This document shows positions 49,682-60,451 of a DNA stretch of 64,000 nt, piece after piece. The DNA comes from Rhodococcus koreensis (GTDB lineage Bacteria; Actinomycetota; Actinomycetes; Mycobacteriales; Mycobacteriaceae). The position numbers were made by a program, and so were the translations under genes. The stretch covers positions 6,448,001 through 6,512,000 of the forward strand of contig NZ_FNSV01000005.1 in the NCBI RefSeq assembly GCF_900105905.1, read 5' to 3'. Each line of letters begins with the position of its first letter. Positions within the stretch are counted from its first letter, which is position 1. The notes beneath the pieces are model-generated. The model worked only from the letters and a program-made list of their open reading frames with translations, was not told the origin of the DNA and did no database searches.

Positions 49682-51384
49682 CGGCGCACGACACGGCCAC
49701 GCGCCGTGACACTCTCGCCGCGTTGCTCGACGCACTCGTGACGGCCGACCCGACGGCCCCCGCCACGATCGACGTCGTCGACGGCGAACCGATCGTCTCG
49801 GGCCGCGCCGACCTCCGCGACCGCGTCGAGGCTCTGAAATCGGAACTCTCGAGGGTAGGTGTGCGCCGCGGCCAGTGTGTGGCTGTGCTGCTGCCGAACT
49901 GGTCCGATGCCATCGTCTGGCAGCTCGCCTCGTCGGCCGTCGGCGCACACGTCATCGGCGTCAACACCCGCTACAACACGCACGAGATCGCGCACATCCT
50001 CACCTCCGCGCGACCCGCGGTCGTGGCCGTGGCCGACCACTTCCACGGCCTCGACTTGTTCGGGCGACTCGGCGAGGCGCAGCAGTCCGTCGACCTCCCG
50101 GCACCGGCGGTCGCGGTGGTGCGCGGCCCCGCGGCCGCGGGCGAGGCTCCCGATCCGGCGCGATTCGACCTCGGCGGCGGCGCCTGGACCGCGGGCAGCG
50201 CGGACACCGGTGGTGTTCGGGTGCCGGAGACACCCGACATTGCCACCACGACCGCCGCGGGCGAGCGGGCGGACCCCGGCGACCCGCTCGCGGTCGCGTT
50301 CACCACGTCCGGCTCCACCGGCGTTCCGAAACTCGCGGCCCATCGGGAATCCGCGGTGGTCCGGCACGCCCGCGCCGACGCCGTCGTCCTCGACGTCGAG
50401 CCCGGCGACGTCACGCTCTGCGTGCTGCCGGTGTCGGGAGTGTTCGGATTCAGCACGGCCCTGGCGACTCTCGCCGGCGGCGGCGCGCTGCTGATGGAGC
50501 CCGTCTTCGAGGCCGCGGCCACGCTGGGCCGCATGCAGTCGCTGAAGGTGACACACGTGGTCGGCGGCGACGACCTCTTCACCCGCCTCCTCGACACGTG
50601 GCACGGGGGTGACCGCGCCGACCTTTCTTCGTTGAAGCGGCTCGGGATCGCCGACTTCCTCGGCCGTTCGCACGAGGTGGCCGCATGGGTCCGGGACGAA
50701 TTCGACGCCGTCACCACGGGCGTCTTCGGGTCCTCCGAGGTGTTCGCCCTGATGCTGCTGTGGGATGTCACCGATCCGGAAGCCGTGCGCTGGAACGGCG
50801 GCGGGCGTCCGGTGGAACCCGCCATCGAGATCCGGATCGCCGACCCACTGGACGATTCCGTTCTCCCCGACGGCGAGCAAGGCGAGCTTCAGGTGCGCGG
50901 ACCGAACGTCGTCGACGCGTACCTCGGCAATCCGGAGGCGGCCGCGCGAGCATTCACGTCGGACGGCTGGTTCCGCAGCGGCGACCTCGCCGTCGCGACC
51001 GGAGACGGCGGCTATACATACGTATGCCGGATGGGGGATGTGCTCCGGCTGCGCGGATTCCTGGTGGATCCGGCCGAGATCGAGCACCGGATCGCCGAAC
51101 ACGACGGCGTCCACCTCACGAAGGTCGTCGGAGTCACCGGCACCGGCGGATACACCGAAGCCGTCGCGTTCGTCGTCCCGGCCGAGAACGCCGACGTCGA
51201 CGCCGCCGAACTCAAGTCGTGGTGCGCAGAGTCGTTGGCGGCGTTCAAGGTTCCGGCCGCCGTGCACATGATCGAGGAAATGCCGACCACCGTGGGCGGT
51301 AACGGGGCCAAGATCCGAGCGGTCGAACTGCGCGAATGGGCGCAGCGCTGGACCGATCACGAAAGGGATTTCCGCAGTGCCTGA
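49678..51384 (+). CDS. AMP-dependent acyl-CoA synthetase/ligase
   Basis: 568-residue ANL-superfamily enzyme activating a carboxylic acid to its CoA thioester. P-loop-like motif VAFTTSGSTGVPKLAAH near 206 (A3), substrate-pocket segment VTTGVFGSSEVFALML near 345 (A5), WFRSGDLAVATGDGGYTYV near 433 (A7: SGDL), C-terminal hinge RLRGFLVDPAEIEHRI near 458 (A8), and AMP-releasing Lys region GGNGAKIRAVELREW near 540 (A10). GTG at 49678 overlaps the hydrolase stop. Fits an operon importing and oxidising an unknown acid. Confidence 0.93.
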   Translation: MTAHDTATRRDTLAALLDALVTADPTAPATIDVVDGEPIVSGRADLRDRVEALKSELSRVGVRRGQCVAVLLPNWSDAIVWQLASSAVGAHVIGVNTRYNTHEIAHILTSARPAVVAVADHFHGLDLFGRLGEAQQSVDLPAPAVAVVRGPAAAGEAPDPARFDLGGGAWTAGSADTGGVRVPETPDIATTTAAGERADPGDPLAVAFTTSGSTGVPKLAAHRESAVVRHARADAVVLDVEPGDVTLCVLPVSGVFGFSTALATLAGGGALLMEPVFEAAATLGRMQSLKVTHVVGGDDLFTRLLDTWHGGDRADLSSLKRLGIADFLGRSHEVAAWVRDEFDAVTTGVFGSSEVFALMLLWDVTDPEAVRWNGGGRPVEPAIEIRIADPLDDSVLPDGEQGELQVRGPNVVDAYLGNPEAAARAFTSDGWFRSGDLAVATGDGGYTYVCRMGDVLRLRGFLVDPAEIEHRIAEHDGVHLTKVVGVTGTGGYTEAVAFVVPAENADVDAAELKSWCAESLAAFKVPAAVHMIEEMPTTVGGNGAKIRAVELREWAQRWTDHERDFRSA

Positions 51385-52612
51385 AAACTCGAACGCCCAG
51401 GCGACCGATGTCGTCGTCTGTGAGCCCCTCCGCACCCCCGTCGGCAGATACGGCGGCCAGTTCACGGACGTTCCCGCCGCCGACCTCGGCGCCCGTGTGG
51501 TGTCCGAACTGCTCGACCGCACCGGCGTGGATCCGGGCAGCATCGACGACGTGATCTTCGGTCAGTGCTACCCGAACGGCGAGGCACCTGCCATCGGCCG
51601 CGTCGTGGCCCTCGATGCGGGCCTGCCGGTGACGGTTCCCGGTCAGCAACTCGACCGCCGCTGCGGATCGGGTCTGCAGGCCGTGCTCGACGCGGCGATG
51701 CGGGTACAGACGGGGGTCGCCGAACTGGTGATCGCCGGTGGCGTGGAGTCGATGAGCCGCGCCGAGTACTACACCGAGTCGATGCGCTGGGGAGTTAAGG
51801 GCGCCCCGGCAGCGCTCCACGACCGGCTCGCCCGCGGACGTGTCACCGCCGGCGGACGCAACTATCCGGTGCCCGGCGGCATGCTGGAGACGGCGGAGAA
51901 CCTGCGCCGCAGGTACGGCATCAGCCGCCGGGAACAGGACGAACTCGCGGTCAGCTCCCACCAGCGGGCGGTCGCCGCCATCGACTCGGGAAAGTTCGCC
52001 GAGGAGATCGTGCCGGTGGAAGTCCCGGTCCGCAAGGGTGATCCGCGGCTCGTCGACCGGGACGAGCATCCCCGCGCCGACACGACGCTCGAGTCACTCG
52101 CGCGTCTACGGCCAATCATGGGCGCCACCGACCCCGACGCGACCGTCACTGCAGGCAACGCCAGCGGACAGAACGACGGTGCGGCAGCATGTCTCGTCAC
52201 CACCCGGGCGCAGGCGGAGCGTCTCGGTCTCCGGCCGCTCGCCCGCCTGGTCACCTGGGCGGTGGCGGGTGTGGAGCCGTCCGAGATGGGCATCGGACCG
52301 GTGCCGTCCACCGAACGGGCCCTGAAGCGCGCCGGGCTGACGCTCGCCGACATCGACCTCATCGAACTGAACGAGGCCTTTGCAGCGCAGGCGCTGGCCG
52401 TCACCCGTGAATGGAATTTCGGTGCGCAGGATTTCGACCGCACCAACGTCAACGGTTCGGGAATCTCGCTCGGGCATCCCGTCGGCGCTACGGGAGTGCG
52501 GATCCTCACCACGCTTCTGCGCGAGATGGACCGTCGTGGAGTCCGTTACGGTCTCGAGACGATGTGTATCGGCGGCGGCCAGGGGCTGACCGCGATCTTC
52601 GAGAGGATCTGA
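51377..52612 (+). CDS. Thiolase (acetyl-CoA C-acyltransferase)
   Basis: 411 residues. Catalytic Cys in LDRRCGSGLQAVLDAAMRV near 95, ELNEAFAAQALAV near 334, His in GISLGHPVGATGVRIL near 363, and second Cys in ETMCIGGGQGLTAIFE near 395, so a complete, degradative-type thiolase. GTG at 51377 overlaps the ligase stop by 8 nt. Last gene of the five-gene unit; it ends beta-oxidation by releasing acetyl-CoA or propionyl-CoA. No enoyl-CoA hydratase or hydroxyacyl dehydrogenase is seen in the unit, so those steps must come from elsewhere. Confidence 0.95.
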   Translation: MPENSNAQATDVVVCEPLRTPVGRYGGQFTDVPAADLGARVVSELLDRTGVDPGSIDDVIFGQCYPNGEAPAIGRVVALDAGLPVTVPGQQLDRRCGSGLQAVLDAAMRVQTGVAELVIAGGVESMSRAEYYTESMRWGVKGAPAALHDRLARGRVTAGGRNYPVPGGMLETAENLRRRYGISRREQDELAVSSHQRAVAAIDSGKFAEEIVPVEVPVRKGDPRLVDRDEHPRADTTLESLARLRPIMGATDPDATVTAGNASGQNDGAAACLVTTRAQAERLGLRPLARLVTWAVAGVEPSEMGIGPVPSTERALKRAGLTLADIDLIELNEAFAAQALAVTREWNFGAQDFDRTNVNGSGISLGHPVGATGVRILTTLLREMDRRGVRYGLETMCIGGGQGLTAIFERI

Positions 52613-52616
52613 CCCC

Positions 52617-53411
52617 TCAGCTGTCGAGACCCCGAATCCAGTCGGTGAGCGCCCGCACAACCTGTGCGGGCGCTTCCGGCATCAGCGCATGGCTCGCGTT
52701 CGGGACGACGCTCACGGTGACCAATTCGCCGAACCGGTCCCGCAATTCGTTCGCCGTCTCGCGCGGCCGGAACGGGTCGAGAGCGGACTGCAGGTCGAGA
52801 ATCGGCTGGTGCGCGACCGCCCACCATTCGTCCTTGGGTGTGGCGGCCGACGCGGCGAGCTGCCCCTTCGACACCTCCGGATACCAGCCGCTGAGCCATT
52901 CCGCCGGGTCGTTGCCCGGCGCGAAGAATCCGGTCTGCAGGTAGCCGATCCGCTCCGCGTCGGGCAGTGAGGGATCGGCGCACTTCACCGCCAGCGCGGT
53001 CAGTGCGGCCGGGTAGTTGCGGGCGCCCGCCGCCGCGACGACGACGCCGCGCACCAGGTCGGGCCGGTCGGCGGCGAGCATTCGTGCGACGTAGTGCCCG
53101 TAGGCGTGACCGACGACGACGGCCGCGCCGTTGTCCTGTGTCTCGATCACCGCTCCGACGTCGGCGGCCAGGTCGTGCAGCGTGATGTCCTCCAGCGGAC
53201 CGGTGCTTCGGCCGATGCCGCGCGGTTGCGGACGGGAGACCCGGAACCCGTTGCGCGCGAGCCCACTCGCGACGTCGTCGTAGTCGTACGACTCGCGGCC
53301 GAGCGAGGGCAGCAGGATCACCGAGGGGCCGATGCCCTCGACGACGACCTCGATCACGGCCGACGCGGTGTGCACGAATTCCGTCGTCCGCGCTTCGGAT
53401 GTGTTCGCCAT
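52617..53411 (-). CDS. Alpha/beta-hydrolase-fold protein lacking the nucleophile Ser
   Basis: 264 residues. Fold marks: VILLPSLGRESYDYDDVASG near 31 (oxyanion strand), FRVSRPQPRGIGRSTGP near 57, elbow VVVGHAYGHYVARMLA near 98, and a C-terminal PNASHALMPEAP near 240 with the His. The elbow reads G-H-A-Y-G: the nucleophile position is Ala instead of Ser/Asp/Cys. The Asp strand is also unclear. It may be non-hydrolytic, for example a cofactor-free lyase or binding protein. Downstream of catA by 73 nt in the phenol unit, so possibly linked to aromatic breakdown. ATG at 53411. Confidence 0.85.
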   Translation of the reverse strand: MANTSEARTTEFVHTASAVIEVVVEGIGPSVILLPSLGRESYDYDDVASGLARNGFRVSRPQPRGIGRSTGPLEDITLHDLAADVGAVIETQDNGAAVVVGHAYGHYVARMLAADRPDLVRGVVVAAAGARNYPAALTALAVKCADPSLPDAERIGYLQTGFFAPGNDPAEWLSGWYPEVSKGQLAASAATPKDEWWAVAHQPILDLQSALDPFRPRETANELRDRFGELVTVSVVPNASHALMPEAPAQVVRALTDWIRGLDS

Positions 53412-53484
53412 GTTGATTCCTCCACAAACGTCGAGACCCCGGGCGACGCGATCTCTCGCGTCGCCCGGGGGAATGGGCCGTGGC

Positions 53485-55972
<2,488 letters not shown>

Positions 55973-55993
55973 GGTGTTTTCCTTTCGTCAGGA

Positions 55994-56566
55994 TTACGAG
56001 GCAGCCTGGGCGAGCTGCAAGTGGAGGGGCGTGAAGGACGCGGCGGCGTCGAACCATCCGCTGTGGGGGTCGTCGAGGCAGCCGTTCCACGCCGTGGTGC
56101 CGGACGCGGCGCCGAGATCGTGGAAGGTACTGCGGTAGAACAGCAGTGGGTCCTTGGCCGAGTCGACAGAGGCGTCGACGATCTCCCCGATGAAGATGAT
56201 GTGATCGCCGCCATCGTAGGAGGCCCAGGGTGCGCAGGTCAGCGTCGCCGCGTTGCCGGACAGTGCGGGAGCGATGCCGGAGTCGTCCCACACCGGTTCC
56301 GTTCGTTGTGGTTTGCCTGCGAAATGCATGGCGGTATCGAGCTGATCGGCGGCCAGAATGTTCACCGCGAACGGCGCGTCACTCAGGTAGCTGCACGCCT
56401 TCGATTTCCGGGTCAACGTCACCTGGCACAGCCGAGGTTCGATCGAGATCGCAGTGAACGCGGTGACGGTGGCCCCGTGCGGCTCGCCGTCGGAGTTGGC
56501 GCACGTGATCACGGTGACGCCACTGGCGAACTGACCGAAAATGTTACGGAGAGTGCGCTGATCCAT
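55994..56566 (-). CDS. pheA2: Phenol hydroxylase flavin reductase component
   Basis: 190-residue HpaC-like flavin:NADH reductase. Flavin-reductase-like domain with ASGVTVITCANSDGEPHGAT near 14-33, AFTAISIEPRLCQVTLTRKS near 36, FAVNILAADQ near 66, and a C-terminal GDHIIFIGEIVDASV near 125 plus PLLFYRSTFHDLG. Makes the free reduced FAD used by PheA1, 21 nt downstream. ATG at 56566; a longer frame is read-through. First gene of the leftward pheA2-pheA1-catA unit; AraC-type repeats and a CRP-like box lie upstream. Confidence 0.92.
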   Translation of the reverse strand: MDQRTLRNIFGQFASGVTVITCANSDGEPHGATVTAFTAISIEPRLCQVTLTRKSKACSYLSDAPFAVNILAADQLDTAMHFAGKPQRTEPVWDDSGIAPALSGNAATLTCAPWASYDGGDHIIFIGEIVDASVDSAKDPLLFYRSTFHDLGAASGTTAWNGCLDDPHSGWFDAAASFTPLHLQLAQAAS

Positions 56567-56654
56567 TTTTCGTGACCGCCTTTCTGCACGATTCGTGCGA
56601 TCACCCCTGCGTTTGGGGGCACCTGCACAACGTATGACGGGCATCACAGTCCGT

Positions 56655-56690
56655 CGATCCGCATTGCGAACCGCCGATCCGGAACGCGAA
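56655..56690. promoter_or_regulatory. AraC-type tandem operator CGATCCG-N4-GCGAA x2
   Basis: Two direct repeats, 56655-56670 and 56675-56690, each CGATCCG-N4-GCGAA, with a 20-bp period (two helix turns), 89 nt upstream of pheA2 and 118 nt before pheR. Direct repeats on one DNA face are the usual binding sites of AraC activators. Confidence 0.7.
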
Positions 56691-56724
56691 ACGGGATTGG
56701 CGGAGGTGCGGCGCAGGGCCTTGC

Positions 56725-56740
56725 AGTGACGTGAGTCACA
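56725..56740. promoter_or_regulatory. CRP/GlxR-like box
   Basis: AGTGA-CGTGAG-TCACA, one mismatch from TGTGA-N6-TCACA, between the AraC repeats and the pheR start. Suggests cAMP-dependent (carbon-status) control of phenol genes or of pheR. Confidence 0.55.
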
Positions 56741-56807
56741 GGCGATGCTAGGGTCGGGAGTTGCTCGAACGCCGCCGAAGCGCGAGGTGAGAGGTCTGGA
56801 CGTACGT

Positions 56808-57755
56808 ATGCGAGGACAGCTGGAGGGCCCCGGTTTCACCGACTGGGACGAGGTTCACGAGGTGGTCGCGGACGCGTACTTCCCCCATGAACTGCGTCCG
56901 CTGTCGCGTGACAACGCCGCGCGGTCGTCGCTGGAATCGTCCGACGTGGGGGCGTCGCGGCTTGCCCGGATCGGATTCGGGGCAGCCGTGGCCATCGAGT
57001 CCGACCATCCCGGCGCGTACGGCATCAACATCCCCCTGACCGGTCACATCGTGTCCGTCACCGGCGGCATGGAAGTGACGTCGACGCCGGGACTGGCGAC
57101 AATCTGTCCGCCCGACACCCGGACCGTGATCACCAACTGGAGCAGTTCCTGCGAGATCATCGGCTTCAAGGTGGACCGGGACTACCTGCAGAGGGAGATG
57201 GACCGCGTGCTCGCCAGGCCGGGTCAGGTGTTGCCGCGGCAACTCGACCTGCGCGCGGGCGCCGGAGCGGAGTGGCTCAGACTCGTCCGTTCCATCGCCG
57301 ACCAGGCATTGCACGACAGCGTCCTCCTGCGCAGTGAGATGGTGTCGCAGCAATTGTGTGGTGCCCTGACCACCGCTCTCGTGCTCACCGCGATGCCGGA
57401 CGACGACACCGGCTCGTCGGGAATCCGCCCCCGCATCGTCAAGCGGGTCATCGACGCGATCCATGAGGATCCGGCACGCCCCTGGACGGCGGGCGAGATG
57501 GCCGAACTCGTCGGCGTGAGCGTCCGGCGCATGCAGCAGGGGTTCCGCGAATACGTGGGCATGACGCCGATGGAGTTCCTCGTCGACGTGCGCCTCGAAC
57601 GTGTGCACGCCGATCTGACCGGAAGCGCTTCCTGTGCAACCGTTTCCGAAGCCGCCACCCGCTGGGGGATCATGCACACCGGCAGATTCGCCGCCGCCTA
57701 CCGCCGCAAGTACGGTGTGACGCCGTCCGAGTCGCTGCGGGACCGCGGCCTCTGA
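56808..57755 (+). CDS. pheR: AraC-family activator of phenol genes
   Basis: 315 residues. N-terminal AraC-binding-domain-2 (cupin-like) region with the GVASRLARIGFG-type segment (VGASRLARIGFGAAVAIESD near 44) and INIPLTGHIVSVTGG near 71; the C-terminal double helix-turn-helix has PWTAGEMAELVGVSVRRMQQ near 225, GFREYVGMTPMEFLVDVRLE and a second helix ending WGIMHTGRFAAAYRRKYGVT near 285. Divergent from pheA2 as pheR is in other rhodococci, where it activates with phenol as inducer. ATG at 56808 chosen; a GTG at 56787 is possible. Confidence 0.9.
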   Translation: MRGQLEGPGFTDWDEVHEVVADAYFPHELRPLSRDNAARSSLESSDVGASRLARIGFGAAVAIESDHPGAYGINIPLTGHIVSVTGGMEVTSTPGLATICPPDTRTVITNWSSSCEIIGFKVDRDYLQREMDRVLARPGQVLPRQLDLRAGAGAEWLRLVRSIADQALHDSVLLRSEMVSQQLCGALTTALVLTAMPDDDTGSSGIRPRIVKRVIDAIHEDPARPWTAGEMAELVGVSVRRMQQGFREYVGMTPMEFLVDVRLERVHADLTGSASCATVSEAATRWGIMHTGRFAAAYRRKYGVTPSESLRDRGL

Positions 57756-57787
57756 AACTTGTCGGACCCTCGCGATAGTATTCGCAC

Positions 57788-59329
57788 ATGAGTTCGACTG
57801 GGGGGTCGGTGGGGAGTCGGGTGGCGGAGCATCTGTCGATGCTCGCTGCCGCGGTGGACGGGTTGCTCGATGCAGGCTTGACCGAGCTGTCGGACGGCGA
57901 GGTGGTCGAGGTGATGCGCGGGGTGGAGCAGTCCCTTCGCCGCACGGAGGCGGTCTCCCACCGATTGGTGGTGGAGACCGTGGAGCGCTCCGTCCCGGCG
58001 AGTCTGGGGTATACCTCGCCGAAGAAGCTGCTGATCGAGGCGCTCCGGATCTCGGGCGCGGACGCGTCCGCCCGGGTCACCGCCGCCCGTGAGCTGGGGG
58101 TGTGGCACACCCTGGCGGGCGATCCGATGCCACCCGTCTTGCCGGAAACCGCTGCGGCACAGAGTGATGGCGACATCGGAGCGGATCATGTGCGGGCGAT
58201 CGCGAAAGTGATGCGCAAGATTCCCCACGCCGTCGACAACGACGCGGTAGCCGACGCCGAGGCCGTCCTGGCCACCTTGGCGCGAAGCGCAACTCCTGAG
58301 GACGTGGAGCAGGCCGGGCACCGGCTGCTGGCGTACCTGAATCCGGACGGGAGTCTCGGCGACGACCGCGACCGGAAACGCCGGCGTGGCATTTCGATCG
58401 GTCGGCAGGACACCGAACTGATGTCGAGAATCTCCGGTGAACTCGATCCCGTCGCACGGGCGATGCTCGATCCGATCCTCGCCAAGTGGGCGCGACCCGG
58501 AATGAACAACCCGGACGATCCCGACTCACCGGCCGGCGACGGCGAGAACCCGGCGATCGATCGTGACGTGCTGGCTGCCGCGGCCGCACGCGATACCCGC
58601 ACCGCGGCGCAGCGCAATCACGACGCGTTCAGCGCGGTGTTCCGGACGCTGCTCGAGTCGGGGGTGCTCGGCCCGCACCGGGGCCTGCCGACGACGGTGA
58701 TCGTCACCATGACCCTCGAGCAGTTGGAGAAGGCGACCGGCGGGCTGGCCACGACGGCCACCGGCGGCCTGCTCCCGATCGAGGACGCACTGGCCCTGGC
58801 AGAGAAAGCGCATCCGGTGCTCGCACTGTTCGACCATGCGGGTCGTCCGTTGCACCTGGGTCGACGGCGTCGTCTGGCCAGTGCCGACCAGCGGCTCGCG
58901 CTGATCGCGGCAGACGGGGGCTGCACCCGGCCGGGGTGTTCGGCGCCGGCGAGTCTGTGTGCGGTGCACCATGTCACGGACTGGCACAAAGGCGGGCGCA
59001 CCGACATCGAAGGTCTGGCCCTGGTCTGCGACGCATGCCATGCCCAGGTCAACGACGGACCGGCCGGCTGGGCGACGAGGTCCGCGCCCGCGCATTCCAC
59101 ACACGCGGGCCGGACCGAATGGATCCCACCGCCGCGCATCGACCCCACCCGAAGACCGCGCATCAACCACCGGAATCATCCTGGTGAGTTGATCGAGCAT
59201 GCGCGGGCGAGCCGGTCAGCCCCTGTCACCCACAGTCCACCAACAGGTGCCGGGGACCCCGCAGTACCGGGTTGGGCCGGTAGGGCGGCGGATCCTCGAC
59301 GAGCCGCGGATTCGGGAGGCGGCGGATGA
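57788..59329 (+). CDS. DUF222/13E12-repeat family protein with HNH endonuclease domain
   Basis: 513 residues. The N-terminal DUF222 domain spans about 10-330 (LTELSDGEVVEVMRGVEQSL, VETVERSVPASLGYTSPKKL, LDPVARAMLDPILAKWARP). The HNH nuclease core follows at 375-425: DGGCTRPGCSAPASLCAVHH (H-H pair), VTDWHKGGRTDIEGLALVCD (Asn replaced by Asp in the usual N position) and ACHAQVND. Zinc Cys pairs are complete. Multi-copy genes of this family are typical of mycobacteria and Rhodococcus and may be mobile (REP13E12-like) but no repeats flank it here. Its last 104 nt lie antisense to the 3' end of the P450 gene; the low-complexity tail may be non-functional. Confidence 0.88.
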   Translation: MSSTGGSVGSRVAEHLSMLAAAVDGLLDAGLTELSDGEVVEVMRGVEQSLRRTEAVSHRLVVETVERSVPASLGYTSPKKLLIEALRISGADASARVTAARELGVWHTLAGDPMPPVLPETAAAQSDGDIGADHVRAIAKVMRKIPHAVDNDAVADAEAVLATLARSATPEDVEQAGHRLLAYLNPDGSLGDDRDRKRRRGISIGRQDTELMSRISGELDPVARAMLDPILAKWARPGMNNPDDPDSPAGDGENPAIDRDVLAAAAARDTRTAAQRNHDAFSAVFRTLLESGVLGPHRGLPTTVIVTMTLEQLEKATGGLATTATGGLLPIEDALALAEKAHPVLALFDHAGRPLHLGRRRRLASADQRLALIAADGGCTRPGCSAPASLCAVHHVTDWHKGGRTDIEGLALVCDACHAQVNDGPAGWATRSAPAHSTHAGRTEWIPPPRIDPTRRPRINHRNHPGELIEHARASRSAPVTHSPPTGAGDPAVPGWAGRAADPRRAADSGGGG

Positions 59330-60437
59330 GTTCGGCGAGCGCCATCTGCCCTTCGAGGCGGGCGAGGGGAGCGCCGAAGCAACTGTGGATGCCGCTGCCC
59401 AGACCCACGTGCTGGTTGTCCTCGCGGTCGGGGACGAACCGGTCGGCGTCGATGAAGCGTTCCGGATCGCGATTGGCCGACGCCAATGCCAGGACAAGGG
59501 GCGACCCCTTCGGAACGGTGACGCCGTCGATCTCGATGTCGACGATCGGCGTTCGCTGGCCCAGCAGGTGCACGGGCGGTTCGAAGCGGAGCAATTCCTC
59601 CACAGCCTGCGGCATCAACTCCGGTTCCGCGCGAAGCCGCTCGAGAACGTCGGGATTGCGCAGCAGGGTCAGCATGCCGTTGGTGATGAGGTTGACGGTC
59701 GTTTCGTGCCCGGCGATGAACAGCAGGATGGAGTTGGTGACCAACTCGACGGTGTTCAACTGGCCGTCGGGCCCCGAGTCGTTGGCCAGCCCCGACAGCA
59801 TGTCGTCGCCGGGACTGCGGCGACGGTCCTCGATGAGACCGGCCATGAACATGGCCATTTCCATCTGGGCCTGCTGCGCCGCCTTCACCTGCTCGTTGTC
59901 GGCGCTGTTGCGCCGCGGGTCGATGGCCGCCACCAACGCGTCGGCCCAGACGTGGAACCGGGGTTCCTCCTCGTGAGGCACCCCGAGCAGACGGCAGATG
60001 ACGGAGACGGGGAAGGGGTACGCGAAGTCGTCGACGATGTCGATGCGACCCTTCCCGTCGAGCCCGTCGACGAGGCTCGTGACGAGTTCTGCGAGTTCGC
60101 CACGCATGGAGTCGATCCGGTCGGGGCTGTGCGGCGGACCGAACTGTCGCGTCGTCAATCGGCGCAACCGATCGTGCTCGGGCGGATCGAGTTTGAGGAA
60201 GGACTCCGGCCCGTCGCCGGCACGATCCGCCCCGGGAAGCCCCGGCCCCCGGTTGTGCAGGTCGGAGCTGATCCTCGGATCGTGCAGAAGCGCCATCACG
60301 TCGTAGTACCGGCCCACGAGGAAGGAACCGTTATCCTGTGGCGCCACCCGCGTCTCACGAAGTTCCTCGTACAGCGGATACGGATTCGGCCGGTTCGCCT
60401 GGTCGGTGATCCGCTCGAACAACTGAGCACGCGACAT
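59226..60437 (-). CDS. Cytochrome P450 (class I, bacterial)
   Basis: 403 residues. I-helix oxygen-binding motif LLFIAGHETTVNLI near 235, E-x-x-R in EELLRFEPPVHLLG near 278, PERF-type segment D-P-E-R-F-I-D-A-D-R-F near 323, and haem loop GLGSGIHSCFGAPLARLEG near 342 with the Cys ligand; the first residue of the usual F-G-x-G signature is Leu. ATG at 60437 has AGGGAG 7 nt upstream. Followed upstream by its own ferredoxin reductase and ferredoxin, so a complete electron chain is encoded. Substrate unknown (steroid, terpene or fatty acid are common). Confidence 0.94.
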   Translation of the reverse strand: MSRAQLFERITDQANRPNPYPLYEELRETRVAPQDNGSFLVGRYYDVMALLHDPRISSDLHNRGPGLPGADRAGDGPESFLKLDPPEHDRLRRLTTRQFGPPHSPDRIDSMRGELAELVTSLVDGLDGKGRIDIVDDFAYPFPVSVICRLLGVPHEEEPRFHVWADALVAAIDPRRNSADNEQVKAAQQAQMEMAMFMAGLIEDRRRSPGDDMLSGLANDSGPDGQLNTVELVTNSILLFIAGHETTVNLITNGMLTLLRNPDVLERLRAEPELMPQAVEELLRFEPPVHLLGQRTPIVDIEIDGVTVPKGSPLVLALASANRDPERFIDADRFVPDREDNQHVGLGSGIHSCFGAPLARLEGQMALAELIRRLPNPRLVEDPPPYRPNPVLRGPRHLLVDCG

Positions 60438-60451
60438 GGACACTCTCCCTG

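Noticed and set aside
57788-59329. DUF222-HNH gene as part of a mobile element
   Set aside because: No terminal repeats, integrase or composition change around it; the family is often resident and multicopy.
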